A DNA stretch of 64,000 nt, taken from assembly GCA_030549495.1 (NCBI GenBank), contig JAUIRK010000960.1, positions 339,501 through 403,500 on the forward strand, read 5' to 3'. The notes under the pieces are model-generated. The model was not told the DNA's origin. It saw nothing but the letters and a program-made list of their open reading frames with translations, and did not search any database. The translations under genes and the position numbers were made by a program. Source of the stretch: Nectonema munidae. Taxonomy: Eukaryota; Nematomorpha; Nectonematoida; Nectonematidae. Each line of letters opens with the position of its first letter. Within the stretch, counting starts at the first letter, position 1. Below, in pieces: positions 21,865 through 33,560 of this stretch.

Positions 21865-23319
21865 ATTAAATAATTTAAAAATGGTATTAAAAAACTTTCA
21901 AGCATACGTAAAAATAGAAATTTGTAAAAATTTTGATTTAAAAAATTTTTAAAAATCACCAAAAAATCCAAAAATTTGGAAAAAAGTAAATGAGTAAATA
22001 CAGAAGAATTTAAAATCAAAACTGTGTTGAGAGGCAATAATTTAAATGGAATGAAAAAGCAAAAATATGCGCTATAATGAATAGAAGAGAGTACATCACA
22101 ATGAGTAGTTAGGAAAAGACCAAAGTTAACAAATGAAACACGTGATAGGCCAAAAATCTAAAATTACATTTTATCTGTTCATCTTTGATTGGCTTGAATT
22201 CAGCGAATAAAAAAAATGGCAACATAAACAACAAGCGCAGTTATTCCATTTTGTAGTGAGTAGTAACAAAGGCTATAATAATATTTTTCATTTTGTTGTT
22301 TTGCGTCCAAATATAAGGAGTAAAGAAAAAGGAAATGATGATGATGATCTTACAAAGGATGGAAGAAGGTGTTTTTGCGTTGTATTTTGTATGCATCTCA
22401 AAACAGAGCATACCTTTGGGATGATGACGTGATGTTGTGGTTGAAACCGGATGATGTTGCGATGTGGAAAATGTGATGATTAATCGGTGTTTTTGTGACG
22501 ATGTTTTATGGGCGGATGGGAAAGGGCTGATGAATGGTGTAACGTTTTGCTGAAGAGTTATGGCGTGATGATGATGTAAGCATTTTTTGGTACGTAGTTG
22601 AGGATCAAACCAACTTCAAAGGAACGAGATGATGTGTTGATGAGTATGGGGATTGGAGAACAGTGTGTTTGACAGGATAAACGATGTATGTTTGTGTATG
22701 TTGTGTGTGGCTGTGTTTGAGAAAAACAAGTTGCGTATATCAAGTGATGATGAATGTCTTTTTGAATAATGAAATAAACAGAATAATCATTCACACTACA
22801 CATACACACATCATCCATGTTGTTGGCGAATAAGATTAAATGCTATTAGATATGAGAAAGTGGAGGAGAAAATGCGAAAACAAAAAAATGAAAAACAAGA
22901 CAGAAAGAAAGAAAGAGAGTTCATAATCATCTAGGCCTCATTCATACATTAATTATATTATTAGTATCAGTACAAAGCACATTCGGACAAAAAAATGTGC
23001 AAGAGGTAAACAAAAAACAACAACAGCAACAAAACCGGTGTATCTCTTATCACAATTAGGCGTTTTTACTACCTTAGCGATTATTCCCGAGAAAAGAGAC
23101 AACATGAGACTTGGCAAAAAATGCACTTTTATATTATGCCAGTAAGTTTGTTAATAACAAAATTGGGGTTAAAATAAACAAAAAAAATTTCAAAAAAACT
23201 TATGGAATGCGCTGCCTCCTCACGTTTTATAAGCATGTGTAAAAATGTTACTTTTTTAGCCTACATTTTTTTAATTATGACTTCACTGATCATTTTCAAG
23301 CTTTTATTGTTGGCTTTAA
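21865..23319. other. AT-rich stretch, then GATG-rich low-complexity tract
   Basis: Around 22336-22580 the plus strand is enriched in GATG and GTGATG words, giving purine/T strand bias and chance open frames on the other strand (22558-22818). Nothing else is recognised. Confidence 0.4.
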
Positions 23320-23463
23320 ATAACCCATTTACGGCCAGGCCAATGTTCCTATTTTGAAACATAAGTAATTTCATCTTCGTCTGCTTTTTTCAATGACTTT
23401 GAATATAAATCGTCTGCGTTTTTTTTAGATATCGTCTGCTTTGCTTGGCCTTAAATGGGTTAA
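23320..23463. mobile_element. TTAA-type MITE, family A, copy 3
   Basis: CCCATTTACGGCCAGGCCAAT to CTTGGCCTTAAATGGG-TTAA, nearly identical to copy 2 apart from a five-base insertion after GGCC. The left TTAA is now ATAA. Confidence 0.8.
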
Positions 23464-23575
23464 ACATCTTGCACTCCATCGAATTAGACTTCACAGTAGA
23501 GCACAGTGGGTAACCCTAACCACCTTTAAAAAACAGTTTATAAAAAAAATTACGCTAAATTTTTATAAATTATTG

Positions 23576-23646
23576 TTAACCCATTTAGCCAATGTTCCCA
23601 TGATCGTTTGTGTTTACTTTGGGAACGTTGCTACTAAATGCGTTAA
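23576..23646. mobile_element. short TTAA-bounded element related to family A
   Basis: TTAA-CCCATTTAGCCAATGTTCCC to GGGAACGTTGCTACTAAATGCG-TTAA. Only 71 bases, with longer inverted arms (AATGTTCCC against GGGAACGTT) than family A. It seems to be a near-palindromic miniature form. Confidence 0.6.
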
Positions 23647-23832
23647 AAAAATAAACTACATCTCTTAAAAATAACAATCTCCTTAACTAGCTGAGTAATT
23701 AATCAATTAACATACAAAATCTCTGTGTGCTCAAACCCTATCATAAATAAATATCATCATTAGCATACAACATAGTCGTGTAATATACATTATATTATAA
23801 AAATTTAGTGTGGGAGGAGATAACCTATATAT

Positions 23833-24078
23833 ATATAGTGAATAATGTAAAAATCAATGTTTTTAACTTTCATTTGGTACTAAAAGGAGTAGTATTGTAG
23901 CAAATATTTCAACAGACTCAATCTGTCTTCTTCAGTGCGTTAAAAATGAGTTATCTCACTCATTTTTAACGCACTGAAGAAGACAGATTGAGTCTGTTGA
24001 AATATTTGCTACAATACTACTCCTTTTAGTACCAAATAAAAGTTAAAAAACTTTGATTTTTACATTATTCACTATATA
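23833..24078. repeat. foldback element with about 120-bp arms
   Basis: Arms 23833-23951 and 23958-24078 are near-perfect inverted copies (for example GAAGAAGACAGATTGAGTC against GACTCAATCTGTCTTCTTC) around a six-base centre. The arms differ by few changes plus a small length change near the TTTTTAACTTT segment. Non-coding. The insertion site duplication is unclear because the outer ends are TA runs. DNA of this shape can extrude a hairpin, and its transcript could form dsRNA. Confidence 0.85.
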
Positions 24079-24123
24079 CACAATGGAGTTTTCCTTATCC
24101 TACATTATATATATATATACATA

Positions 24124-25460
24124 CAGTCAACTCTCGATATAAGCACTCACTTAGGAATGTTCAAATGTGTGCTTATATTGACTATATGCTTATATATATC
24201 CAAGAACTGAACTCTGTAAAAATGATAGAGCGAATTACTATACACTCAACACTCGATACAGATTCAAGTCACGAACTAAATTTTAACAAAAAAAAACTAC
24301 TAATTATTTTTCAAATTACAAATCTACTTTATTAAAAGAATGCAAATTTATGTTCTTTTGAAAAATAATCACGAATTGATCAAATTGGCCTAACCTACTA
24401 TCAAAAACTTAATCTTGAAGAAATTTTTATGCTTTTTTTAGATCCAATGTTGTAACTCCATATTTTTCAAACACTTTAACTTGCATTAACGGGAACTTAT
24501 TTGGCTGTTTCAAAACATTCGAACACAGTATCATAATGAATAAAGTTATCAGGTAAACTAAAATTTTCTGTTTAGCTGTTGCTTCTTCTCTTCATTCAAC
24601 GATTCCTTTTCTTCATTAAAGCGAAGACATTTATTAAAACATTTTTTATTGTGTAAATTGAAACACTGTTCCAGGAATCTTTTAACAAATGAAGAGCATC
24701 AAGTATTGTGATCAGCTCCTTCGCCAGACTCCAAACCAGGGGGGCTATAAGAAGGTGTATACATTTATATATTTCAAGGGAGTACCAGTGAGGGCAAAAT
24801 AAATCCCGGAGGGCGGCGGCAAAGGCCTCCCTTATCGATGGGCCTGATTGTAATAGACTTCGCAGACTTCTGCATTGTTTCATCTTGGCCACTATCCTAA
24901 CGAGCTTTTAATTTGATTAAACCTTCAGGTTTTTAAATATCTGGGATTTTGGAACTTTGCGATTATTACTAACAAGGGCAACTATTCAGAACAAGGCATG
25001 ATTCTCCTCCCACCAACAAAGATTATCTATTTACTATTTTTTACTTCCACTATCAATTTCATTTTTACTAGCAAGTGTACCACATGATGTAGCTCTAAAA
25101 AAATGTCAGTCGCATAAGCGTTAAAAATACAACTATCAGGATATTTTTTAGAATATCAGTCAAAACAAACATCTTTTATTTTTCTGCATTTGTTCTATAT
25201 CCACTTGGTATTTTTCAGTGTTTCGCTTGTAAATCTTTTTTGAAATTTTTGAAACGATCGAGTTGAAAAATTAATAAAAATTGCTTCAGACGTTTGATTA
25301 TGTTCAATAAGAAGAAATTTTGCTTTTTCAATCAGAAGAGGGCCAGAAACGTGTACTCTTTTCTCTCTTTAAAATAGACCATTCATAGAGACAATTTTCT
25401 AATTCGGGTGAATGCCTTGTTCTCTTTCTTTTCATTCTAAAATTTTTATTTTCTAACCTT
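24124..25460 (-). mobile_element. pogo-like DNA transposon remnant
   Basis: The low-coordinate end is CAGTCAACTCTCGATATAAG preceded by TA, a typical pogo terminus. On the minus strand, 25440-25300 encodes HVSGPLLIEKAKFLLIEHN, matching the second half of the CENP-B-type helix-turn-helix domain, and 24720-24600 encodes LHLLKDSWNSVSIYTIKN, matching the helix after the DDE domain in Jerky/Tigger proteins. The catalytic core between them is missing or unreadable. The far terminus was not found. Confidence 0.6.
24737..24846. other. possible nested short hAT-type insertion
   Basis: CAGGGGGGCTATAAG on the left and CTTATCGATGGGCCTG on the right could be inverted ends of a 110-bp insert interrupting the pogo remnant. 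The GC-rich segment CCCGGAGGGCGGCGGC is unlike its surroundings. No matching target duplication is seen. Confidence 0.3.
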
Positions 25461-25487
25461 AATTTTGCCAAATTTAAATTTGCAAAT

Positions 25488-25540
25488 CAGACGATTTATA
25501 ATTTAAAGCAGAAGATTAGTATTAAAAAGCTAAATGTTTA
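25488..25540. mobile_element. TTAA family C fragment, reversed
   Basis: TCAGACGATTTATAATTTAAAG and AGAAGATTAGTATTAAAAAG are the reverse complement of the right half of the family C element at 21738. Confidence 0.5.
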
Positions 25541-25827
25541 ATAACTATTTATGTTTGCAATCAGAAAAATCCTGTTTTGTAATCGACGAAATCTCATTTG
25601 GATTATGGACGAAATCTGGTTTTCGTAATCAAGAAATTTCGTATCGACAAAATCTTGTTTACCTTTGTATGTTCCAAACTAAATGAATTTTTAGAGTAAG
25701 TCATTTATGCAAAGGAGATATAAATCAATGTGAAATTTTCCAAGTGTGTAAACCAACATATGTTCTTCATATGGATTCGTGCGTTTTAACTTGAATCCAA
25801 AGAGTCCTCTCTCTCCCAGAATTTGAG

Positions 25828-26320
25828 CCAAAACGCCTGAAAAACAAAACGCCCAAAACCAAAACGCCCGATACCAAAACACCCGATAGAAGAGCGTCTG
25901 AAACTTGAAACTACAAAAAATATTTAAAAATTTAAGTTTTTTTCTTGTATCTACGCTTTTTTTCCAATTATTATCTTATATATTTTTCTAAGAATATGTT
26001 ACATTTAACACTTTGTTGTTTCACATGCATAAAAAACTGATACAAGATTCCTAATTTATCGATCTTATCGAATCCAACTACTCCTGAAATTTTGAGCCAA
26101 AATCTGATATTATTTATATCCTTGTTTTCCTGTTTAAATTAGTCACATCTTTTCTGGTTTCAAACTGATTTTCCGTTTAAATTGGTCGTTTAATTGTTTT
26201 TCAAAACAAAGAAATAATGTATTTTTGTATGATCACTTTTATCTTTCAAGTCAAATTGAAAAAAAATAGTAACGCCTGAATTATTATTTTCGGACGTTTT
26301 GATTTTCGGGCGTTTTGACC
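25828..26320. mobile_element. MITE with iterated AAACGCC inverted ends
   Basis: The left 60 bases repeat the phrase CCAAAACGCCCGA four times with variation; the right end (26265-26315) carries its reverse complement (TTTTCGGGCGTTTTGA). About 490 bp in all, with an AT-rich interior. Iterated terminal subrepeats of this kind are seen in some Mutator-like and unclassified MITEs; no superfamily is assigned. Confidence 0.6.
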
Positions 26321-26368
26321 TGGCACCCTCTCCCCATACCCAATAAATGGAAAGAAATGAAAAATGAA

Positions 26369-26374
26369 TTTATT
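26369..26374 (-). terminator. candidate poly(A) signal
   Basis: AATAAA on the minus strand, 7 bases past the stop of the exon at 26381-26493. It is closer to the stop than usual. Confidence 0.25.
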
Positions 26375-26380
26375 TTAATC

Positions 26381-26493
26381 TTACACAAAGCGTTGACTTT
26401 CGAGAATGGAGGCAACTTTTTGTTTGTCAGACATTTCAAGGATGGAGTTGATGAAGATCTCACAGGATTTGCTTTGCGAAGACATACTCTCTA
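26381..26493 (-). CDS. possible terminal exon of an unrecognised gene
   Basis: After the acceptor CCTGTCTGCAG on the minus strand, an open segment runs to TAA at 26381, encoding KSCEIFINSILEMSDKQK and SILESQRFV at the end. The composition is protein-like and amphipathic. No family is recognised. The forward strand also has an open frame here, so strand assignment is uncertain. Confidence 0.3.
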
Positions 26494-26509
26494 CTGCAGA
26501 CAGGAATAG

Positions 26510-26980
26510 ATGTGATCAGAAAAGGGAGTAAGAGTGAAGGTAATTGAGTTTGGAGAAAAAGTGAAATGATTTGAAGAACTTCTACTATGCTATATTATTT
26601 CAGCCAAAAATGATTCACTCATTTTTTTAAAAGGAAATAACACACACCATCATGCAAGTGTCTATGGCACCCTGAAGATGAATAAATCTTTAAAAAGATT
26701 TTAAAATTTGAAAAAAAAATTTAAAATCTATAAAGTAATAATATATATGTATTTGCTATATTTTTTTAATAAAAATAAAAATCATCACAGGCATAGTTGT
26801 CTAAAAGAGGGTGTCTTTTAGATGGGGCATAGATCAAATAAAATTAAATCAGTGATCCATATACAATGTCATACCTATCTTAAATGCCGAGCTCGGAGCG
26901 GATGCCAATTTGCCGACCCTCAAATTTTCAAATAACACTTAAAACGCCACAATCTTAATAAAATTAGTATATGTGTATGG
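26510..26980. other. AT-rich stretch, nothing recognised
   Basis: No gene or repeat supported before the GT-rich tract. Confidence 0.35.
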
Positions 26981-26989
26981 AAAATTGGA

Positions 26990-27479
<490 letters not shown>

Positions 27480-27604
27480 GTGTGGGCTGCGGAATACAAA
27501 TGCATGATAAATTCGTTTTTTCGTGGCTTGTTGTAACTGTTTTGTCGCCTATCGGATTAACCAAAATTCCTATCAGATGTAAATAAAAAAAATGGAGTCT
27601 TATC

Positions 27605-29700
27605 CATGGGCATCCGGAGGGGAGAGTGGTCAAATGGGTCAGTTGACCCCTAGAAATTCCAAAAGCAGGTTGCTCTAATTTTGCACTGCATGCTTGCTGA
27701 ATAATTTTGATTTGTTCTTAATACAAAATAACTTTTTTTCTTTTTTAGGGTGGATATCAGGAAATTCTTGATAAAGAGAGAATTAGAAGACGAATCTTCA
27801 AATAACGAAAACACTAAAAATGTCAGATATATGAGAATTGAAGTTAATGAAGAACAACAAAGTACAAGCTCCTCTGCCTCCATACCAGTTTCAGAAGCAG
27901 TCGTTACTGAACTTGATATTTGGTTGTTTATAAATTTGTCCAGAAAGCAGATGATGAAAATACAAAATCTTCTTGTAAAATTTGTTGTTACACACCTCAA
28001 GGAAATTATGATTTCAAAAAGGATGCAAAGAGGCCTCGTGATTTCCGTCGTGTGTGGTTAAGCAAATATTCACCATAGCTCAGTTATTCTTCACAAAAGA
28101 AAGGAGTATTTTGCAAGTATTGTACAATCTTTCTACAATCTCTTTCTCCTGGGACCCAAGGAGCTTTTATCGTCATACTTTGTACAAAGTATAATGACTT
28201 TCATGAATGTGCAAAGAATCATATATCAAGTAAGTGGCACAGAGATGCTCAGGTGGATGTAGCAAACTTTATGGCTATCAGAAGCAAACCAGAAAAGAGC
28301 ATTGTTTGTCAGCTTGACAGTGCTATGAAACGACGTATAGAGGAAAATTGAAAGAAATTGTTTGCCATACTCTCAGCCATTTTATTCTGCGGTACACGCT
28401 TTGCGCGGCAAAAAAACACAACTGGAAATGTACAAAGTCTCTATAAGTTCCGCATTGAAGCGGGAGATAAGACGCTTCAAAATCATTTAAAAGCTCTTCA
28501 GTTGATCGATATACTTCTGCACGTGTGGAAAATTAACTTATCAAATTGTGTGCAGAAATTATAAGGGAGAATATTGTTTCTATGGTTAAAACTTCACCGG
28601 GATTTTCAATAATTGCTGATGAAAGTGTTAACATATCTGAGAAGGAGCAACTGTCACTTGATACGGTTTGTTGACACAATTAAATCTGATAATATTATTC
28701 GAGAGGAATTTCTTGGTTTTGCAACACTACGTGAAATGGATGCTTCCTCCATTGCCAATACAATCATTGATCAGTGTAGAAAAAAATTTGGGTTAAATCT
28801 AGAAAAACTACTTGGCCAAGGATATGATGGTTGTTCTGCAATGGCAGAAAAAGTAGGTGGAGTCCAAGCTAAAATAAAAAGCATGTATCCAAAATCTGTA
28901 TTTGTTTATTGCGCTGCACATAGACTAAACCTTGCTGAAAATTCAAAACACCTGAAAGGAAAACAAATTGAAGTTCAACCTATTCAGCACGACTAGAATC
29001 TGTAACACAAGCTCTTCAACCTATTCAACTCGATGTAATGAAAGCATGTGATCAAAATAAGAAAACTTTTAGCCTCTTTTCACTTCATCCACAACAAATG
29101 GCAAAGCTGACAAGGGAAGAATACATGAAGTATATTGTAAATATCAATGAACTATATGAAATTGAGAACTTAGAAGCTGAAGCATTCACTTGGTTTGAAA
29201 TATGGTCAGCAAGGAAGAAACAAGATGATGGATGCGAAGATGGACTTCAAAGAATGCTCAAACACACTGATCTATTTCCTTCTGTTCGACAGGCCATTCT
29301 TATTGGTCTAACATTACCTGTAACAACCTGCAGGAGAGGTCCTTTAGCACTATGAGAAGGGTAAAAACTTGGTTAAGGTCAACAATGGTATATGGACGTT
29401 TATCTGGACCGTGCATGATGAGTGTTAACCGAAGAATGGTTTCTAAGAACAAAAATAAAATCATTCAAAAAGTGATCGATAGATTTGGTCAAAACCCAAG
29501 ACGCTTGCACTTTTTATTTCAAAGTAGCTCTTCAGAAGTGCAGGAAAGAGAAAGCTCAAATTAAAATTTTCTTTTTTCTCTTCAATTTTTATATATAATG
29601 TGTTTTTATGATTCATAGATGTAAAATTTACCAATAAATGCATTCTTTTCCACATAACCTTTTATGCCACACCCTGGAAATGTTGCAGCGAACGCCCATG
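27605..29700 (+). mobile_element. hAT element encoding a THAP12/P52rIPK-like transposase
   Basis: Ends CATGGGCATCCGG and CGAACGCCCATG are imperfect inverted repeats. The flanks 27597-27604 (gtcttatc) and 29701-29708 (gtctcatc) match at 7 of 8 positions, fitting a hAT target duplication. The single forward coding region is broken. It is 2.1 kb long. Confidence 0.75.
27750..29564 (+). pseudogene. hAT transposase (52 kDa repressor/THAP12-like), broken
   Basis: Pieces in order: an acidic N-terminus (27750-28060); a TTF-type zinc finger spread over frames at 28020-28270 (WHRDAQVDVANFM); a catalytic part (28613-28996) with GQGYDGCSAMAEKVGGVQAK, where the Asp in GYDG is catalytic, and YCAAHRLNLA carrying the Cys-x-x-His hAT signature; and the C-terminal dimerisation region (29240-29564) with SVRQAILIGLTLPVTT and FSTMRRVKTWLRSTM. 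Between 28960 and 29040 the family's longer middle is missing. Stops and frame changes occur near 28060, 28350, 28560, 28995 and 29350. Vertebrate THAP12 derives from such an element, but this copy shows no sign of domestication. Confidence 0.8.
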
Positions 29701-29779
29701 GTCTCATCCATTTTTGCAATATGTGAAAGGTCATAATGATTCTTTTTTCTCAAATGATTACATAGTGTTGAAATTGAGT

Positions 29780-30497
29780 AATTTTTTTCTTCTAATTCAT
29801 AGAAAAATTCTGAGCATTTTTTCTGTCGAAGTGTTGGGCTATTTCATCACATGAACTCTGTGCATCAACCAGCAGATGATTTAAAGTCAGATAAATTTAT
29901 GATCTCTTTTGCTTTCAATCAGATAGCAAAACTTGATATGATTTAGTAACTCTGCCTCATTTCAAGAACCTATTGTTTCACTTATTGCTTTTCATCTTCG
30001 AATTGAGGCATACCTTTTCGCCAAGCTTTTTTAGATGTTGGTAAGGTCGTAAGTTGTTTTATGGTTTTTTTCCAGTCTCTAACTAGTTTTTAGCTAACGC
30101 TGAATCTCTCATTGCTTTACGGTTGTTGTTTTCATTATATCGAATATTTTGCGGCTTTTTATTTCAATGATGCATCATATGATAAGCTTTTTCTATTTCT
30201 GTTAGTCAAATCCATCTTTTAATAGATTTACAATAATAGTGACTTGTGCAAAGTTAAAATCACATGTAAAACATAAACTGTATACATATAAATTATACAA
30301 ATTGTTTAATTTTATATTTTTAACAAAGTTTTAATATATTATTAATATTTTATTACTAAATAAATAGTAATTTGCTTTTATTTTTTCAAATTTAAAAATC
30401 GCTTGCTTTTTGATATCTCGCGTATAAGTCGTTATCCAAAATAATTATTTTTTTTGTGGTAAAGGACGCCTAATAATGCGCGAGTATTTACGGTAAC
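29780..30497 (-). mobile_element. pogo-like transposon fragment
   Basis: On the minus strand, TACCGTAAATACTCGCGCAT (30497-30478) resembles the common pogo/Tigger end followed by a TATAAGTCG phrase near 30424. About 270 bases inside, fragments read KLSYDASFKIKAAKYS and then TTLPTSKKAWRKGMPQFEDE, matching the N-terminal DNA-binding region of pogo-type transposases with KxYDxxFK and KKxxRxG blocks. No DDE domain follows, so it is a 5' fragment. Confidence 0.6.
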
Positions 30498-30912
30498 TAC
30501 GAAGTAAAACTTTAGAAGTAGCATAATTTAGGTTTTTAAGTCGTAAATCATTTTTCTGATCTTTTCAAAACCATTTTTATATAAATTTTGTTGCGCCTCA
30601 AGAAATAAGAAAGTTATGCTTCAGCAAAAATTGAAAGTCATTGAAAAGTATGATAAATACACAGAATGCATTATATCGCTCGTGAAATGCATCTTGGTAA
30701 AACGCAAATTGAAACAAAACGTTCATGTGTAAATATCAACTAAAGCCTAACTATCACTAAATCGGTGCTATCCCAAACCTGGCAAAATTTTGTTTCCAAA
30801 AAATGGAATTTTTTTAAAAATATTAAAAGGTATTGGAGAAAACTTAAAAAGAGATATAACTATCAATATTTTTATTTAACTAGGCTTCGCTCGAGACATT
30901 GGATTCTAGGTT
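30498..30912. other. AT-rich stretch, nothing recognised
   Basis: No supported features. Confidence 0.35.
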
Positions 30913-31030
30913 TCCCGTAAAGATCATTAATACGCCCGTAAAGATCATTAGTACCCCCGTAAAGATCATTGGTACTCCTACTAATAAATCATTGATATCC
31001 CCTAGAAAGATCATTAGTAGAAGTAAAGAT
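30913..31030 (+). repeat. degenerate 21-bp minisatellite
   Basis: The phrase CCCGTAAAGATCATTAGTAC repeats three times cleanly, then in decayed form to about 31025. It is open in one frame (PVKIINTPVKIISTPVKII), a consequence of a 21-base period, not evidence of a gene. Confidence 0.75.
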
Positions 31031-31565
31031 CAAAGATATGATAACTTGCAACATAAAATCTACAAGACCTTTACTTATTTTAAAATAAAATAAAGAAAGA
31101 AATTAGCTAATTAAATTATCACTAGAATAAATTAAAGGAAAGAATATAAAAAAGAGTATTTATTGGTAAAATCAGTTTTTCTTAAAATATGAAGCAAAAA
31201 ACTCAATTTTTATGATGATAAATGGGCAAGATTTAGTTAGCCAACGTACTTGATAAGCTTAGTTCTTATGCAGTTTCTTAGTTAACTTAAAAAATATAGG
31301 AAAGCTGAATTTGAATTAAGTTTTATAAAGTATATTGAGTAAAATAATATAGATGGCGTTAAATCAAAATTTTAAAAGTAGAGTAAAAGTTTGTATATAT
31401 AAGTTTTCTAATGAATTTCGATCCTCATTATCAACATGAAAATTATTATAAAGTCAAGTTGAATTTTATTTATAATAACAATACAATATAGTTCATTGTT
31501 TACAATTTTTCAAATTCACTTTACTCAATTTATATTTCCTAAGTATATATAAAAAATTTGCGGAT
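31031..31565. other. AT-rich stretch 5' of a LINE
   Basis: No supported gene; could include the LINE 5' region or its ORF1 remnant, but no zinc knuckle is visible. Confidence 0.3.
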
Positions 31566-31573
31566 AAAATACA

Positions 31574-32159
31574 TTGAAAAATAATATAGACGTCTTCTCT
31601 CTGAACGAAGTCAAATCTCAAGCCATATATTCCATCCGCATCCTCGGATATAGGACATTTTTGAATCCTAGAACAAGCCACTCGCGAGGTCTAGCGATGG
31701 GTGTGCGAGAGGGGTTTAAAGTTTTCAGTTTTACGATAAGTGACTCTAATCGATGGCCCTGAAGAAAAGCCTAAAAGGATTTAGTTTTCATCAGATCTTG
31801 GTAGAGCTGGACATTTAGTCGTGTTGGGTCGTTACAACCCGCCTAGTAACCATCTGTTGGACTACGAATTTATCGAAAGATATCTTTACTCCTCTGATAA
31901 GGTGCTACTACTAGGTGACCAAAACGCTCACCACACTAGACTATTCAGTGAAACCAATAGCTCGGCTGGCACCGACTTACTCAAGTTGGTAGAGGATTCT
32001 TACGCGTTTATCGTTAACGATCCAACACCAACTCGTGATAATAATGTGCTAGGCCTTGCAATCCTGTCTTTTAATCTAAGACCACTTCTAGCCTCAATAG
32101 TGGTTATCCAGGATTGCTTCGTATCTGACCACAATTTACGGCTGACAAGGGAAATTTAG
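31574..32159 (+). pseudogene. LINE endonuclease domain
   Basis: FSLNEVKSQAIYSIRILGYR contains the SxNEV block around the catalytic Glu. LLGDQNAHHTRL at about 31911 matches the GDFNAHH block, with Gln where Phe is usual. FVSDHNLRL near 32125 carries the SDH motif of AP-endonucleases. Frame changes near 31760 and a stop at 32157 break it. Confidence 0.75.
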
Positions 32160-32309
32160 TGAAAAGGTGGGTCTTCAGCCAAGCCAACTGGGATAGGTTT
32201 AGGTCGCTACTATTTGATTTAGCATAGGTGCATAGGAGTAAAACCTCCTGAGGAACTCGCGGAGTGTGTCAACGATGATATTCTCTCTGCGGCACGAGAG
32301 ACAGTTCCC

Positions 32310-33560
32310 TTGAAGGGGGTTAGAAAATACGAAAATCCAATTCCGAAGAATGTCCTATTACTCATCAAGAAAAAACGAGCTCTCTATAGAAAATACATTC
32401 ACACTAGGGACGTCGAGACAAAGAATCTTATCAATCGATTACAAAAACTCATTAGGAAAAAGCTTGACGAAACCACATCTAGGAAGGTTACAAGCATCAC
32501 AAAAACTTCTAAGCCGCTACAAGGCTCTTTGAAGTTCTGGAACCTGGTTAGAGGGCTGAAGCCTGGCTGCAAAGGTCCAACGTCGGTCACTTGGAATAAC
32601 CGAACAGCCATAGAAGTGGAAGATAAATGCGTGCTGCTTGCTTGCTAGTTATTACGAAGATGTGTATAGGACAAATCCAGGTCCGAAAAATTTAAATTCT
32701 GAAATTGAGTTTTTTAGGCGTTTACATGCGACGAACGACACTAACTTCATTCTAGAGGACCTGGTTCAAATCATTAAAAAGCTTAAAGCTAGGAAAGCGG
32801 CGGGATGGGATGAAGTTAGTAATCTATTCATCAAGAATCTTCCCCCTAGATTTAGGGACGTCTTGCTGGCAATGTATAACTCTTTTATAAAAGATGGGTT
32901 TTACCCAGACTGCTTTAAAAGGGCTATACTTATTTGTGTGCCAAAGGCTGGCAAGAAGAGAGGCAAACCCAGTGACCTACGGCCTATCAGTCTTCTCCCT
33001 TGCCTGGGCAAAGTGTATGACAAATTAATTTTTGGAGTACTCGATGCTTGGTGCAAGGAGCATGCAATAATCCCAGACGAACAGTTTGGCTATAAAAAAG
33101 GACTATCAACAAATCATGCTCTGTTTACCTTGCATCATGCATGATGTTGCTAAAAGCTAATGATGGCCTCTACGTAAGCATGATATCTTACGACCTGGAG
33201 AAGGCTTTTGATACAGTCTGGCATGATGGTTTACTGTTCAAACTTAGTAGCATGTTTGTGCCATCATGCATCTTCAAGGTAGCTTACAGTTTCCTTTCTC
33301 GACGCTCATTCCAGATCAGAATAAATAACAAATTTTCAAGGAGAATAAGTCTAGGACGCGGGGTCCCCCAAGGTTCACCTCTAAGCCCTCTTCTGTTCAA
33401 CATCTACATATCTGACATTAAGGACTCTTTCAATAAGTCAATCTATGCTAGGATAATCAGTTTCGCAGACGACATATGTGTATATTACTCCGCTAATTTG
33501 CAAACACCTTACGGACGTAAATACCATATTAGGGGGGTATTTCACTGGATGGAACCTTAA
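32310..33560 (+). pseudogene. LINE reverse transcriptase domain
   Basis: Ordered RT blocks: KARKAAGWDEVSNLFIKNL (block 0/1); KPSDLRPISLLPCLGKVYDK (block 2); YDLEKAFDTVWHDGL with the first catalytic Asp (block A) at 33190; RGVPQGSPLSPLLFNIYISD (block B); ISFADDICVYYS with the FADD catalytic pair at 33460 (block C). Frames change near 32640, 33143 and 33540. Motif style fits Jockey/I-clade LINEs. Confidence 0.85.

Noticed and set aside
22558-22818. Minus-strand ORF of 86 codons
   Set aside because: It follows from the GATG-rich strand bias; Cys/His/Thr-rich composition without motifs.
24729-24854. 8-bp target duplication for the GC-rich insert in the pogo remnant
   Set aside because: The flanking octamers ctccaaac and attgtaat do not match, so the insertion is only tentative.
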